In this document: one piece after another, positions 1-9,760 of the stretch
How positions within the stretch are numbered: the first letter of the stretch is position 1
Layout of the letters: each line of letters begins with the position of its first letter
Origin: Hymenobacter sp. 5317J-9
GTDB taxonomy: Bacteria; Bacteroidota; Bacteroidia; Cytophagales; Hymenobacteraceae
Assembly (NCBI RefSeq): GCF_022921075.1
Contig: NZ_CP095050.1
Location: 3,596,001-3,660,000 of the forward strand
Length of the DNA: 64,000 bases
Reading direction: 5' to 3'
Notes under the pieces: generated by a model
Told to the model about the DNA's origin: nothing
Databases searched by the model: none
The model's input: only the letters and a program-made list of their open reading frames with translations
Made by a program: the position numbers and the translations under genes

Positions 1-1
1 G

Positions 2-1270
2 ATGCCGTATTTGAAAGACGTGTGCCAGCTCACCGATTTGCAGTCCTCGGCCGTGCAGTCGGCCTTTTTTGGGGCTTATTTTCTGATGTCGCTGCCCGCG
101 GGCTGGGTACTCAAGCAACTGGGCTACCAGCGCGGCATCGTGGTGGGCCTGCTGGTGATGGCCGTGGGCGCACTGCTCTTCATTCCGGCAGCCGATTCCC
201 GGGCTTTTGGGCTGTTTCTAACGGCGCTGGCCACGCTGGGCGCGGGCATCACGCTGCTGCAAGTGGCGGCCAATCCGTACGTAAGCATCTTGGGGCCGGC
301 ACGCGGCGCGGCGGCGCGGGTGAGCGTAGTGGGCGTGGCCAACAATTTCGGCGGAAGCCTCTCCCCGCTGGTGGGCGGCTTGGTGCTCTTCGGCGGCTCG
401 GTGGCCCTGAAAGCGCGGCTGGCCGCCCTCCCACTCAGCGAACGCCTGGCCGAAGAATCGCAACTGGTGAAAGGCCCCTACATCGGCCTGGCAGTGTTTC
501 TGGTACTGCTGGCGGCCATGTTTTTCTTTCTTGTAAAGCTGCCCGACATCGAAGGCATTCCGGAAGAAGCTGCTGAGGAAGCCCGGCCCATGGCACCGGG
601 GCGCACGTCGGCGCTGGCGTTTCCGCACTTGGTGCTGGGCGTAGTGGCCATTTTTGTGTACGTGGGCGTCGAAGTGGGCCTGGGCTCCTTCCTCATTCGC
701 TACGGCGAGTCACAGGGCATTCAGCAGCTCTCAGCCTTCACCCAAAGCCTGGTGCGCGGCCTCAACGTAGCCACCAACTACGTAGGCGTCCTCTTCGGCC
801 AGGACCCGGCTCCCATCGACACGGCCGCCGGCTTCACCAAAGCCGTGGGCGCGGTGCTGGTGTCCTCCTACTGGTTTGGCTCGCTGATTGGGCGCGTGGT
901 GGGCATTCCGCTGCTGCTCAAATTCCACAACCGCGCCCTGCTGGTGGCCGTGTGCGCGGCCGGCGTGGCGCTGGTGGGCGCGAGCATCCTGAGCACCGGC
1001 GAAACGGCCCTGTGGCTCATCGTGCTCTGCGGCCTGATGAACTCCATCATGTGGCCCGTCATTTTCCCGCTGGCCATCACCGGCCTGGGGCCCTTCACCA
1101 AGCAGGGCTCTTCCTATCTGATTATGGCCATTGTGGGCGGGGCGCTCATTCCGCCGCTCATGGGCTGGCTGGCCACGCATGGCGGCGGGCTGCGGGTGGC
1201 GTTTGTGGTGCCGGCGCTGTGCTACCTGTACCTGCTGTTTTATGCCATGAGCGGGTACCGGGTGAGGTAA
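2..1270 (+). CDS. Sugar MFS transporter, FucP/GluP-like (5' partial)
   Basis: This is a proton-coupled sugar importer of the FucP/GluP branch of the major facilitator superfamily, acting in the inner membrane. The visible part opens in the typical FucP segment (PYLKD..QLTD.QSS.VQSAFFGAYF) and holds about eleven hydrophobic helices, including the family-typical QVAANPY helix. In FucP this opening motif lies about 35 residues in, so the true start is probably left of the window and the methionine at base 2 is internal. The substrate cannot be read from sequence; fucose, glucose or galactose are all possible. The C-terminus is complete, and the next gene is convergent. Confidence 0.85.
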   Translation: MPYLKDVCQLTDLQSSAVQSAFFGAYFLMSLPAGWVLKQLGYQRGIVVGLLVMAVGALLFIPAADSRAFGLFLTALATLGAGITLLQVAANPYVSILGPARGAAARVSVVGVANNFGGSLSPLVGGLVLFGGSVALKARLAALPLSERLAEESQLVKGPYIGLAVFLVLLAAMFFFLVKLPDIEGIPEEAAEEARPMAPGRTSALAFPHLVLGVVAIFVYVGVEVGLGSFLIRYGESQGIQQLSAFTQSLVRGLNVATNYVGVLFGQDPAPIDTAAGFTKAVGAVLVSSYWFGSLIGRVVGIPLLLKFHNRALLVAVCAAGVALVGASILSTGETALWLIVLCGLMNSIMWPVIFPLAITGLGPFTKQGSSYLIMAIVGGALIPPLMGWLATHGGGLRVAFVVPALCYLYLLFYAMSGYRVR

Positions 1271-1306
1271 AAGCGGCAAGCAGCCGTTCCCGTACAATTT
1301 CCCGCG

Positions 1307-1852
1307 CTACAGCCCGCCCAGATACTGCGGCGGCACGGCATCGACCAGCCACACGCCGTTGCCAGACTCATAGAAAACCGCGCCGGCCGCGTGCATGGCG
1401 GCAGCATCCACGGTCAGAATGTGGGGCTGGCCCCGGCGGGCGCCCACGCGGCGGGCGGTTTCCACGTCGGGCGAAAGATGCACGTGGTGGCGGCTCATTT
1501 TCTGCAAGCCGTCGCGCCGGATGGCGGGCAGCGCGGCCGGTGCCGTGCCGTGGTAGAGCACCGCGGGCGGCGTGGCAGGCCGCAACTGCAAGTCGACGGC
1601 CACGCTGTGGCCCTGCTGGGCGCGAATGCGGGTACCAGCCTCGTCGAAGGCAAAGCGCTGCTTATCGTTACGGGCCACTATTTCCTGCAACTCGTCCCGG
1701 CTGATGGGCACGCCCTTGGCCGCGCAGGCAGCCAGCAGCTCATCCACACTCACCCAGCCGCCCGCCTGTAGCTTCAGGCCAATGGCTTCGGGCCGGTGGC
1801 GCAGGTGCAGGCTCAGGAATTTGCTCAGGCGGGTAGTTTGCTTGGAGTGCAT
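1307..1852 (-). CDS. kptA: RNA 2'-phosphotransferase KptA/Tpt1
   Basis: The 181-aa product matches the KptA/Tpt1 family, which moves a splice-junction 2'-phosphate from RNA to NAD+, releasing nicotinamide and ADP-ribose 1'',2''-cyclic phosphate. The N-terminal signature RLSKFLSLHLRHRPE is followed by a winged-helix-like half (GGWVSVDELL), then the NAD-binding half with YHGT, the HVHLS motif and a VFYESGNGVWL end. I start it at ATG 1852, six residues before RLSKFL; the frame stays open to 1900 but adds only atypical sequence. Bacterial KptA has no known splicing substrate, so its role here is unclear. Confidence 0.9.
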   Translation of the reverse strand: MHSKQTTRLSKFLSLHLRHRPEAIGLKLQAGGWVSVDELLAACAAKGVPISRDELQEIVARNDKQRFAFDEAGTRIRAQQGHSVAVDLQLRPATPPAVLYHGTAPAALPAIRRDGLQKMSRHHVHLSPDVETARRVGARRGQPHILTVDAAAMHAAGAVFYESGNGVWLVDAVPPQYLGGL

Positions 1853-2129
1853 GAGGCGAAGTTCGTGGAAGTCGGACAGTACTATCATGCCTGGAATCAC
1901 TTTTCAGGTCGAGTGACTCGCAACACAGAGATGTGGAAATGCTACTTGCTCTGGCTATGGAATCAGGTACAAACCTTTATTTTCAAGCACAAACACTTTC
2001 GTTTTAGCACAAATTTGTCGAGCTGCAGCACAAGAGGCTGCGCCGCGGCACAAACCCACAATACCCGGCACAAGCTTTCGGCGGTCAATGCATCGGCTGG
2101 GAGCATCGCCGGCCACGCGCCACGGCCGG

Positions 2130-2137
2130 TACCTTTG
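2130..2137 (+). promoter_or_regulatory. Bacteroidota -7 promoter element ahead of murB
   Basis: TACCTTTG matches the TAnnTTTG -7 element exactly and ends five bases before the murB ATG. The transcript would be leaderless or nearly so. The same octamer precedes tRNA-Glu at 20832. Confidence 0.7.
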
Positions 2138-2141
2138 CGCC

Positions 2142-3176
2142 ATGCTACTCGAAGAAAACGTCTCCCTCCGCCCCTACAACACCTTTGGCCTCGACGTGAA
2201 GGCCCGCTATTTCGCCCGCTTTGCCTCGGCTGATGAGCTGCGTGAGCTCCTGAAGCTGCCCCAAGTGCAGGCTGCCGACAAGCTCATTCTCGGCGGCGGC
2301 TCCAACCTGCTGTTCACCCGGGATTTCGACGGCGTGGTGCTCAAGAACGAGATTCGCGGGCTTGAAATCATGAGCGAAGATGCCGACGACTCAACGGCCC
2401 TTGTCCGCGCCGGGGCTGGCGAAAGCTGGCACGGCCTCGTGGAATACTCGCTGGACCAGCAGCTGAGCGGCATCGAGAACCTCTCCCTCATTCCCGGCAC
2501 GGTGGGCGCGGCGCCGCTGCAAAACATCGGCGCCTACGGGGCCGAGCTGCGCGACACTTTCGACCACCTCGAAGCCGTGGAAATGGGCACCGGCGCGCTG
2601 CGCGTGTTCACGGCCGGCGAGTGCGGCTTCGGCTACCGCGAAAGCGTGTTCAAAAACACCCTAAAAAACCAGTTTGTGGTCACGGCCGTGGTGCTACGCC
2701 TGCACCGCCAGGCCCGGCCCAACGTGCGCTACGGCGCCATTGCCGAAACGCTGGCCGAAATGGGCATCGAGGGCGAGCCCACCCCGCACGACGTGAGCCG
2801 GGCCGTGGTGCACATCCGCCGCAGCAAGCTGCCCGACCCGGCCGAAATCGGCAACGCGGGCTCTTTCTTCAAGAACCCCGAAGTGTCGCAGGCCAAATTC
2901 GACCAACTCAAAAGCCAGTACCCCGACCTGCCCGGCTATCCCGTGCCCGGCGGCGTGAAGGTGCCGGCCGGCTGGCTCATCGAGCGGGCCGGCTGGAAAG
3001 GGCTGCGGCGCGGCGCCGGCGCCGGCACCCACGGCGTGCACGCCCGCCAGGCCCTGGTACTGGTGAACCACGGCGGTGCCACCGGCGCCGAAGTGCGCGC
3101 CCTGGCCGAAGAAATCATTGCTTCGGTGCGCGAGCAGTTTGCGGTCGAGCTTCACCCGGAAGTTAATATTTTGTGA
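2142..3176 (+). CDS. murB: UDP-N-acetylenolpyruvoylglucosamine reductase MurB
   Basis: This flavoenzyme reduces UDP-GlcNAc-enolpyruvate to UDP-MurNAc in cytoplasmic peptidoglycan precursor synthesis. The 344-aa length fits type I MurB. The FAD-binding domain shows NTFGLDVKA and LGGGSNLLF near residues 13-65, then IPGTVGAAPLQNIGAYG. The catalytic-serine loop GNAGSFFKNP and the C-terminal HPEVNIL glutamate motif are both present. I chose ATG 2142 (MLLEENVSLRPYNTF) because it begins at the family's conserved N-terminus and follows a -7 promoter element; the frame is open 18 codons further but would overrun that promoter. Confidence 0.96.
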   Translation: MLLEENVSLRPYNTFGLDVKARYFARFASADELRELLKLPQVQAADKLILGGGSNLLFTRDFDGVVLKNEIRGLEIMSEDADDSTALVRAGAGESWHGLVEYSLDQQLSGIENLSLIPGTVGAAPLQNIGAYGAELRDTFDHLEAVEMGTGALRVFTAGECGFGYRESVFKNTLKNQFVVTAVVLRLHRQARPNVRYGAIAETLAEMGIEGEPTPHDVSRAVVHIRRSKLPDPAEIGNAGSFFKNPEVSQAKFDQLKSQYPDLPGYPVPGGVKVPAGWLIERAGWKGLRRGAGAGTHGVHARQALVLVNHGGATGAEVRALAEEIIASVREQFAVELHPEVNIL

Positions 3177-3295
3177 TAAAATAGCATTGCAGCAAAGTCG
3201 GTCATTTATTGTGAATGAGTGCAGCAAATGAAGAATTTATAACGAGATTTGCGTAAGCTCTTCTTTCTCGGTCTACATATTCTTCAATTCACGCC

Positions 3296-4297
3296 ATGAC
3301 CAAGCTGCTCACTTTCGTTTCGCTTTTTGCCGGCCTGACGGCCACCGCACAGGCCGCCCCCGGCCCCGCCGCTCCTCCCGTTCTCACCGTGAAAGCCGCC
3401 CGCGCCCTCGGGGCCGGCAGCACCGTCACGGTGCGCGCCGTGGTGATTAACGGCGCCGAGATGGGCAACATTCGCTACATCCAGGACGCCGAGGCGGGCC
3501 TGGCCCTGTATGCCCAGCCGGCCAAACTGCCGGGCTACGGCGAGCTGCACGCCGGCGACAGCATTCAGGTGACGGGCCAGCTCAAGCTCTACAACGGCCT
3601 GCTGGAAATGGACCCCATAACCTCGTTTCACAAGCTGGCCGGCGGCGTGCGGGTGCGCGCCTTGCAGGTGCCCCTGGCCCAGGCCACCAGCGCGTTTGTG
3701 GAAGCCAACGAAGGCCGCCTGCTCGAAATAACGGGCGTACCGCGCCTGCTCACGCCCACGGGCACCCCCGTCACGGCCCTGGCCGGCAACGCCAACTACC
3801 TCCTCAACGGGCAGCCGGGCACGCTGGTGCGGGTGGGCGCGGCCAGCACCGGCCCGGGCGGCCTTGTCGACGCCACGCCCCCCACCGAAACGTTTGACCT
3901 GCGCGGCGTGCTGAGCCAGTACTCGCCCAGCGGCACGGGCGGCTACCAGCTGCTGCCGCGCCTGGCCTCCGACCTGGTGCTGGGCGGCGGCCTGCCCCGC
4001 CTCACCGAAGAGCCCGTGCCGGTGGACGTGAGCCCGACGGGCTTTACGGTGGTGTACTCGACGCTGAACGCCGGCGACACCCGCGTGCGCTACGGCCTCA
4101 ACGCCCAGGAGTTGAAGGAAATCCGGACCGATGCCACCCTCACCACCCGCCACAGCCTCACGCTGAGCGACCTGATTCCGGGCACCACTTACTACGTGGA
4201 GGTGAGTTCGCGCAACGCCGCCGGCACCGAAACGGCCGCGCCCGTGCCGTTCATCACCAGCAGCGGCAAACGGAGCCGGCCGGGCACCAAAAATTAA
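3296..4297 (+). CDS. Secreted OB-fold/fibronectin-type protein
   Basis: A 20-residue signal peptide (MTKLLTFVSLFAGLTATAQA) predicts export. Residues about 25-235 resemble the N-terminal domain of the next gene (RYIQDAEAGLALY, GDSIQVTGQLK, GLLEMDPITS), an OB-fold-like module seen at the front of secreted Bacteroidota nucleases and phospholipases. Residues about 240-325 form a fibronectin type III-like domain (VSPTGFTVVYSTLNAGDTRVRYG, TYYVEVSSRNAAG). It stops there, with no catalytic domain and no T9SS tail, so it looks like a truncated paralogue of the neighbour. Function unknown; a surface-binding role is only a guess. Confidence 0.75.
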   Translation: MTKLLTFVSLFAGLTATAQAAPGPAAPPVLTVKAARALGAGSTVTVRAVVINGAEMGNIRYIQDAEAGLALYAQPAKLPGYGELHAGDSIQVTGQLKLYNGLLEMDPITSFHKLAGGVRVRALQVPLAQATSAFVEANEGRLLEITGVPRLLTPTGTPVTALAGNANYLLNGQPGTLVRVGAASTGPGGLVDATPPTETFDLRGVLSQYSPSGTGGYQLLPRLASDLVLGGGLPRLTEEPVPVDVSPTGFTVVYSTLNAGDTRVRYGLNAQELKEIRTDATLTTRHSLTLSDLIPGTTYYVEVSSRNAAGTETAAPVPFITSSGKRSRPGTKN

Positions 4298-4417
4298 GCG
4301 GCAGTGTTGGGCCGGCCGTGGGGCGCGAGGCCGCTGGTTTCGTTGAAATTCAGCATCTTTGTAATTCGGCTTCCCACATTTTTAAAGACCTAACCGTTTC
4401 ATCACACTCGCTTCTTT

Positions 4418-6766
4418 ATGAAGAAATTTACCCTGCTGGCGCTGCTGGCGTGCGCCACCTCGTGGCACGCCGTGCAAGCCCAGACACCCATTACCATTGC
4501 GGCGGCGCGGGCCCTGGCCCCCACCACCAACACCACCCAAGGGCCCACCGTGACGGTGCGCGGCACGGTGACGAACGGCGACGAGCTGGGCTCGTCGGTG
4601 AGCATCATTCGCTACATTCAGGACGGCACGGCCGGCATCGGGGTGTACACGACGGGCGGCGCCACGGGCCCGCTGGTGTCGCAGCTCGTGCCCGGCGACA
4701 GCATTCAGGTGACGGGCGGCCTCAAGATGTTCCGCGGCCTGCTCGAAATTGACCCCATCACGTCGGTGACCGTGCTGGCCGGCAACCGGCCCATTCCGGC
4801 GCCGGTGGTATTTCCTTCGGCCCAGGCGGCTTCGGCCTACGCCGAGCAGTACGAGGGCATGCTGGTGCGCATCAACGGCCTGACGTCGGTGAACACGACC
4901 GGCGGGGCTTCAGTGACGTCGTTCACGGCCAACACCACCTACCGCCTCAACAACAACTCGACGCTGGTCACTTACGTGCCCACCAACTCCAACGGCCCCG
5001 ACGGCCTCATCGGCAAGCCCAGCCCCACGGGCACCTTCGACGCGGTGGGCATCATGAGCCAGTATAGCTCGTCGGCCACGTCCACCACGGGCGGCTACCA
5101 GCTGCTGAACCGCAAGTACCCGGACTTCATCCAGGGCCTGACGCCTAACCTGACCAGCACGCCCAAGCCGACCAACATCAGCACCACCGGCTTCACGGTC
5201 ACCTTTAACACCGCCAACGCCGGCAATACGCAGCTTTCGTACGCCACCAGCCCCACCGGCACGTTCACGACGGTGGCCGGCAACACGGCCCTCACCACCG
5301 CCCACACCCAAACCCTGACCGGCCTGCAGCCGGCCACCGTGTACTATGTGCAGGCCGTGTCGGTGAACAGCGTGGGCCGCTCGGAGTCGCGCGTGGTGCC
5401 CATGATTACGGCTTCGCTCTCGTCGGGTCGCATGCGCACCTACTTCACCCGCCCCGTGGATAACACGCTGGCCCTGGCCGGCAACGCCGCCGTGTACGCC
5501 CCCAACGGCAGCGTGGCCGACACGCTGGCCCGCTACATCGGCCGCGCCACCCAGACCCTGGACATCACCATCTACAACTGGAACAACGCCGCCATTCTAA
5601 ATGCGGTGAACGCCGCCCAGGCCCGCGGCGTGGCCGTGCGCGTGATTTACGAAGACGACAACGCCAACGTGAGCATTGGCAGCCTGAACGCGGCCATCCC
5701 GCGCATCTTCCGCCCGGCCCAGACCGGCAGCAGCGGCAGCTCCATCATGCACAACAAGTTTGTGGTGATTGACGCCAACAGCACCAACCCCAACGTGCCC
5801 ATGGTGTGGACGGGCTCGACGAACTGGACCCCGGCCCAGCTCAGCACCGACCGCAACAACGTGGTGACCGTGCAGGACCAGAGCCTGGCCCGCGTGTACG
5901 CCTTGGAATTTAACGAGATGTGGGGCAGCGCCACGGCCACGCCCGGCACGCCCTTGTTTGGCTCGCGCAAAACCGACAACACGCCCCACTACCTCGTCAT
6001 CGGCGGCAAGCAGGTGGAATCGTGGTTTTCGCCCACCGACAACGTGAACGCCCACCTCATCGAAACCGTGCGCACGGCTGACTATGACATGCACATCCTC
6101 TCGATGCTGGTGACGCGCACCGACATCGGCCGCGCCATTGCCGACCAAGTGATGCAGCGCAACATCGCGCAGTGCTCCGACGGCCTCACCAACGACACCA
6201 GCGGCGTGGCCGGCTTCGTGTTCCGCACCATCCGGGGCGGCATGGGCACGCGCTACCTGCTCGACAACCGCACCGGCATCATGCACCACAAAACCCTGAT
6301 TGTGGACGCCAGCGCGCCGCAGTCGGACCCGACGGTGTTCGTGGGCTCGCACAACTGGACGGCTTCGGCTGACACCGAGAACGACGAAAACACCCTCGTT
6401 ATTCACGACCAGCGCATTGCCAACCAGTACTATCAGGAGTACGCCGCCCGCATTGCCGAGCAAAACCAGGGCGTAACGGCCTGCCGCATTGCCCTGGCCA
6501 CCCGCACCGGCACGGTGCAGGCCAGCACCATGCAGCTCTACCCCAACCCCGCCAAGGGCAGCTTCAACCTGCACCTTGCAAGCACCTCGGCCCGCACGGC
6601 TACCGTGGTGCTGCGCGACGCCACCGGCCGCGTGGTGCTGACGCAAACCCAGCCCCTGACCGGTGCCGACCTGACCATCGACGCCACGTCGCTGAAAGCC
6701 GGCCTGTACATGGTGCAAGTGACGACCCCCGAGGCCACGCAGGTGAGCCGCGTAGTGGTGCAGTAA
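4418..6766 (+). CDS. T9SS-exported phospholipase D-like protein
   Basis: The 782-aa protein has a signal peptide (cleavage probably after VQAQ), an OB-fold-like domain (about 20-235), a fibronectin type III-like domain (about 245-330), two PLD phosphodiesterase halves, and a C-terminal T9SS type A sorting domain (about 705-782, beginning LYPNPAKGSF). Both PLD halves keep HxKx4D: HNKFVVID near 443 with GSTNW after it, and HHKTLIVD near 622 with GSHNW. Both active-site halves therefore look intact. PLD-fold enzymes with these neighbours may be nucleases or phospholipases; sequence alone does not decide. It is probably surface-bound or secreted. Confidence 0.88.
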   Translation: MKKFTLLALLACATSWHAVQAQTPITIAAARALAPTTNTTQGPTVTVRGTVTNGDELGSSVSIIRYIQDGTAGIGVYTTGGATGPLVSQLVPGDSIQVTGGLKMFRGLLEIDPITSVTVLAGNRPIPAPVVFPSAQAASAYAEQYEGMLVRINGLTSVNTTGGASVTSFTANTTYRLNNNSTLVTYVPTNSNGPDGLIGKPSPTGTFDAVGIMSQYSSSATSTTGGYQLLNRKYPDFIQGLTPNLTSTPKPTNISTTGFTVTFNTANAGNTQLSYATSPTGTFTTVAGNTALTTAHTQTLTGLQPATVYYVQAVSVNSVGRSESRVVPMITASLSSGRMRTYFTRPVDNTLALAGNAAVYAPNGSVADTLARYIGRATQTLDITIYNWNNAAILNAVNAAQARGVAVRVIYEDDNANVSIGSLNAAIPRIFRPAQTGSSGSSIMHNKFVVIDANSTNPNVPMVWTGSTNWTPAQLSTDRNNVVTVQDQSLARVYALEFNEMWGSATATPGTPLFGSRKTDNTPHYLVIGGKQVESWFSPTDNVNAHLIETVRTADYDMHILSMLVTRTDIGRAIADQVMQRNIAQCSDGLTNDTSGVAGFVFRTIRGGMGTRYLLDNRTGIMHHKTLIVDASAPQSDPTVFVGSHNWTASADTENDENTLVIHDQRIANQYYQEYAARIAEQNQGVTACRIALATRTGTVQASTMQLYPNPAKGSFNLHLASTSARTATVVLRDATGRVVLTQTQPLTGADLTIDATSLKAGLYMVQVTTPEATQVSRVVVQ

Positions 6767-6788
6767 CCTCTTGCCTACCCATAAAAAA

Positions 6789-6822
6789 AAGGCAGCTTCC
6801 CTTTGGGAGCTGCCTTTTTTTA
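6789..6822. terminator. Bidirectional intrinsic terminator
   Basis: A GGCAGCTTCC / GGGAGCTGCC stem with a CTTT loop is flanked by eight A's on the left and a T-run on the right. It sits between the convergent PLD gene and the VIT-protein gene and can serve both. Confidence 0.85.
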
Positions 6823-6850
6823 TGCGCCTTTCGGTGACGCTGTATCCCCC

Positions 6851-9760
6851 TTAGCCAACCGCCGGTCGAGCGCGGCGCAGGTACCAACCGCCCAGCAGCA
6901 CGCCGGCTGCCAGCAGCAGGGCGGCGCCGCCGTCCACGGGCGTTTGGGCCGGTGGCGGAGCATCCTTTTCCACCGTATCGAGTGAGGCATTTGCCGCCAG
7001 CGTCTCGGCCTGCTTACGGAATAGCGCAGCCTTCTGGGCGTCGTTTTCCAACGCCAGGAAAGAAGTGAAAGGCGTGAGAATGCCCACCCGGAAACTGGCC
7101 TGAATGAAGGGTATCCGCTCCTGCTCGGTCGCCTCGGGGTGGAATGTTTGCCACTGGTGGTAGCCGCTCAGCAGCAGGCCCATGAGCCAGCGGTTGCCGG
7201 GCGCGGCGGTGGGGGCGGGCACGGCCGGGCGCTGGCTGAGCACGATGCTGGGCGTGCTGGTATTGGGAAGGTAAGCGCGGGGCCGGACAGCGGTAGGCCA
7301 GGCCCGCACGGCCACTGCCGCGCCTGCGGGTGGGGCCGTCGCCAGCGGCGTGCGGGCATCGTGGCGCAGCGAATGCGGCACGAGCTGCCCATCGGCGCCC
7401 AACACGTAGAACACGTCGCTTTCGGGGAAGGCGCTGCTGAACTCTTCGAAATCCGGGGCCAGCACGGCCTGGGCCAGGTCATCGGTCACGGCCACCAGCA
7501 CCGGGTAGGTGGCGGCCGGGTGCTCCTGCGCCTCAAACAACACCCGCCGTATGGCGCCCGTGAGGTAAAAACCACCGGTAAGGGGCGTCCGGCTCAGTTG
7601 CGCCGCCCAGTCGGCCCCCGCGGGCACGGGCGTAGTGGCCGCATTCACGGTGCTAAAACGGGCAGGCACCCCGTTGGGCAGCGGCTGGGCTAACACGCCC
7701 GCAACGCGTGCTTCGTAAGCCGGCACTGAAGAGTGCCCGGCCGAGGCATCGAGCAAAAAATGGTAGTACGGCCTGCGTTGCACCAGCGGCAGGCGCTGCT
7801 TAGCCAGGGCACTCACGTAGGCCACGCCGCTGCCGGGCAAGGCCACGGGGGCGGCCACGGGCGGCGCGGAAGTAGAGTCGCCCAAGGTCAGCACGCGGCC
7901 ATCGATGGTGAGGGTGCACGGCTCCTTGTGCAGCAGTTGAATGCGGGTGCGGCGCACCTCGCTGCCCGACACAGGGTACACGCGCAGCGAAATTTCGTTG
8001 GCCCGGCGGTAGGCCAGCAGGCCGGGGTCGCGGCTGCGGTTTTCGTTCAGAATCTGGGCGTAGACCCAGGTAGCCGCCCGCTTTTCGGCCAGAATGCCCC
8101 GCTCCTGCCGGTGGCCGATGGTCAGGTAATAGTCGCTCACCCAGCAGCCGGTGGGCAGGGTGATGGCCGTGCTGTATTCGCCGTTTTGAATATCGGAGAC
8201 AGGGTTGGCAATCTCCAGGTTTACCCAGCTCACCCAGGCTTGCTGGCGAGCGTCGTAGGTGCTGCTGGCGGTTGCCTCGCGCAGCTGCGGTGCCGAGGAG
8301 GCGGGCTGCGGGGTGTCGTTTGCCCACCCCGGCGCCCACCGGTAGCCTGACGAGGCGCCCATGAAAATGCGGTCCAGCTCGCTGAGCTTCTCCTCCGACA
8401 GCATGAGGTTGTCGAGCACCAGCCAGTTGAAATACGTGGACAGGTAGGGTTGCTGCGAACCGAAGAGGAAATCCATGTTTCGGTCTTTGTTCTGGCGCAC
8501 CACGGTGAGCGTGGCGGCCAGCGCCGATGGGTCGACGGGCTCGGTCTGGCTAAAATCGGGGGTGTATACGTAGGCCAGTGCCTCATGCAGCACCTGCCGC
8601 CGGTGCCAGAAGCTCGCCGTGACCACCAGCGGCAATACCGCCAGCCCGCCCAGCAGCGCCGCGCGCACCGTACCCCGCGCAAACACCGTTTGCAGAGCAG
8701 CCACGTCCTCGTGTAGCTGGCGCACGTGCACCACAAACAGCATCAGCGGCGCCAGTAGCAAAAACCCGGTGCCGATGAGGATGATGGCCGGAATTGCCAG
8801 CGGCAGAAACGGCAGAAACACCAGAAAAAAGTAGAACGTGTAGCCAAACAGCGCGCTGCGGCCCAGCAGCTGCAACAGCCGCACGCCGGGACGGGGACTG
8901 TCGGTCAGGCACAACAATATGCTGTTCAGCACGGCCAGCGCATAGAACCACGGGCTGGTGAAATTGCCAAAAATGCCGCTTTCCTGCCGCGGCGAACCGT
9001 CCCCGAACAACGAGCCATTGTTGACGACCAACCCTAGCAGCGGCAGCACGAGCGTGATGATGACTTTCCAGAACAAGCCGGTATCTGCCCAGAAGCCGCT
9101 TCGCCGCTGCGTGATGATGAACAGCGCCCGCACCAGAAAGAAAAAGAAGCTAAGCGTGCTCAGCACCAGGCCCACCACCAGCAGGAAGCCGCCGATGACA
9201 TCCCAGCGGCTGGACGCATATGGTGCAGTCGAAGCACCCCGGGTGTGGTCCTCAATCCAGCTTAGCACCGCGAACACCAGCCACCAGCCAAACGGCGTGA
9301 CCACCGCCAGCAGGATATTAGGCGCCGCGTGATGCGGCTGGTCGTCGGGGGTTAACCTGGCCACCAGCACCAGCATCGCATACGCCAGCGTGGGCATCAA
9401 AAAGGTCCAGGCCATCAAGAGGGGCTCGGTGGGCAGCATCCAGCGCGGCACCGCGCCCGGGGGCAGCAGCTTGCCTGACTCCGCCGTGACCAGACACAGC
9501 CACACGCTGTAGCCCACCAGCACTGCCACGCTGAACCAGCCCCCCAAAGGCCGTTCCTGGACTAACTGCGTGCCCGCGTAGCAAGCGGCTATTACCCCCA
9601 TGGCCAGCAGCGCCAGCCCGTACCCTTGCCACAGGTCCACGCTGCTGGCGGGCAGCAGCGTGTGCACCACCGCAAACTCGCCGGAACAGAGCAACAGCAG
9701 CAGCGCTATGGGGAAGGTATTGGTCAGGAAAAGCCATTTTGGGTTGCGTAAGCTGTGCAT
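6851..9760 (-). CDS. XrtN/MSEP-CTERM-type VIT-domain membrane protein
   Basis: The 969-aa protein starts with roughly ten hydrophobic helices (residues about 1-400). A VIT-like region follows (NGEYSTAITLPTGCWVSDYYLTIGHRQERG, EKRAATWVYAQILNENRSRDPGLL), then a long periplasmic part. It ends with an exosortase-type tail: a PVDGG motif, one hydrophobic helix and an RRAR cluster. This layout matches the VIT proteins assigned to exosortase-N or exosortase-K sorting systems in Bacteroidota. I place the start at ATG 9760 (MHSLRNPKWLF); an ATG 28 codons upstream gives atypical sequence. No exosortase gene is adjacent. The true substrate and function are unknown. Confidence 0.75.
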   Translation of the reverse strand: MHSLRNPKWLFLTNTFPIALLLLLCSGEFAVVHTLLPASSVDLWQGYGLALLAMGVIAACYAGTQLVQERPLGGWFSVAVLVGYSVWLCLVTAESGKLLPPGAVPRWMLPTEPLLMAWTFLMPTLAYAMLVLVARLTPDDQPHHAAPNILLAVVTPFGWWLVFAVLSWIEDHTRGASTAPYASSRWDVIGGFLLVVGLVLSTLSFFFFLVRALFIITQRRSGFWADTGLFWKVIITLVLPLLGLVVNNGSLFGDGSPRQESGIFGNFTSPWFYALAVLNSILLCLTDSPRPGVRLLQLLGRSALFGYTFYFFLVFLPFLPLAIPAIILIGTGFLLLAPLMLFVVHVRQLHEDVAALQTVFARGTVRAALLGGLAVLPLVVTASFWHRRQVLHEALAYVYTPDFSQTEPVDPSALAATLTVVRQNKDRNMDFLFGSQQPYLSTYFNWLVLDNLMLSEEKLSELDRIFMGASSGYRWAPGWANDTPQPASSAPQLREATASSTYDARQQAWVSWVNLEIANPVSDIQNGEYSTAITLPTGCWVSDYYLTIGHRQERGILAEKRAATWVYAQILNENRSRDPGLLAYRRANEISLRVYPVSGSEVRRTRIQLLHKEPCTLTIDGRVLTLGDSTSAPPVAAPVALPGSGVAYVSALAKQRLPLVQRRPYYHFLLDASAGHSSVPAYEARVAGVLAQPLPNGVPARFSTVNAATTPVPAGADWAAQLSRTPLTGGFYLTGAIRRVLFEAQEHPAATYPVLVAVTDDLAQAVLAPDFEEFSSAFPESDVFYVLGADGQLVPHSLRHDARTPLATAPPAGAAVAVRAWPTAVRPRAYLPNTSTPSIVLSQRPAVPAPTAAPGNRWLMGLLLSGYHQWQTFHPEATEQERIPFIQASFRVGILTPFTSFLALENDAQKAALFRKQAETLAANASLDTVEKDAPPPAQTPVDGGAALLLAAGVLLGGWYLRRARPAVG

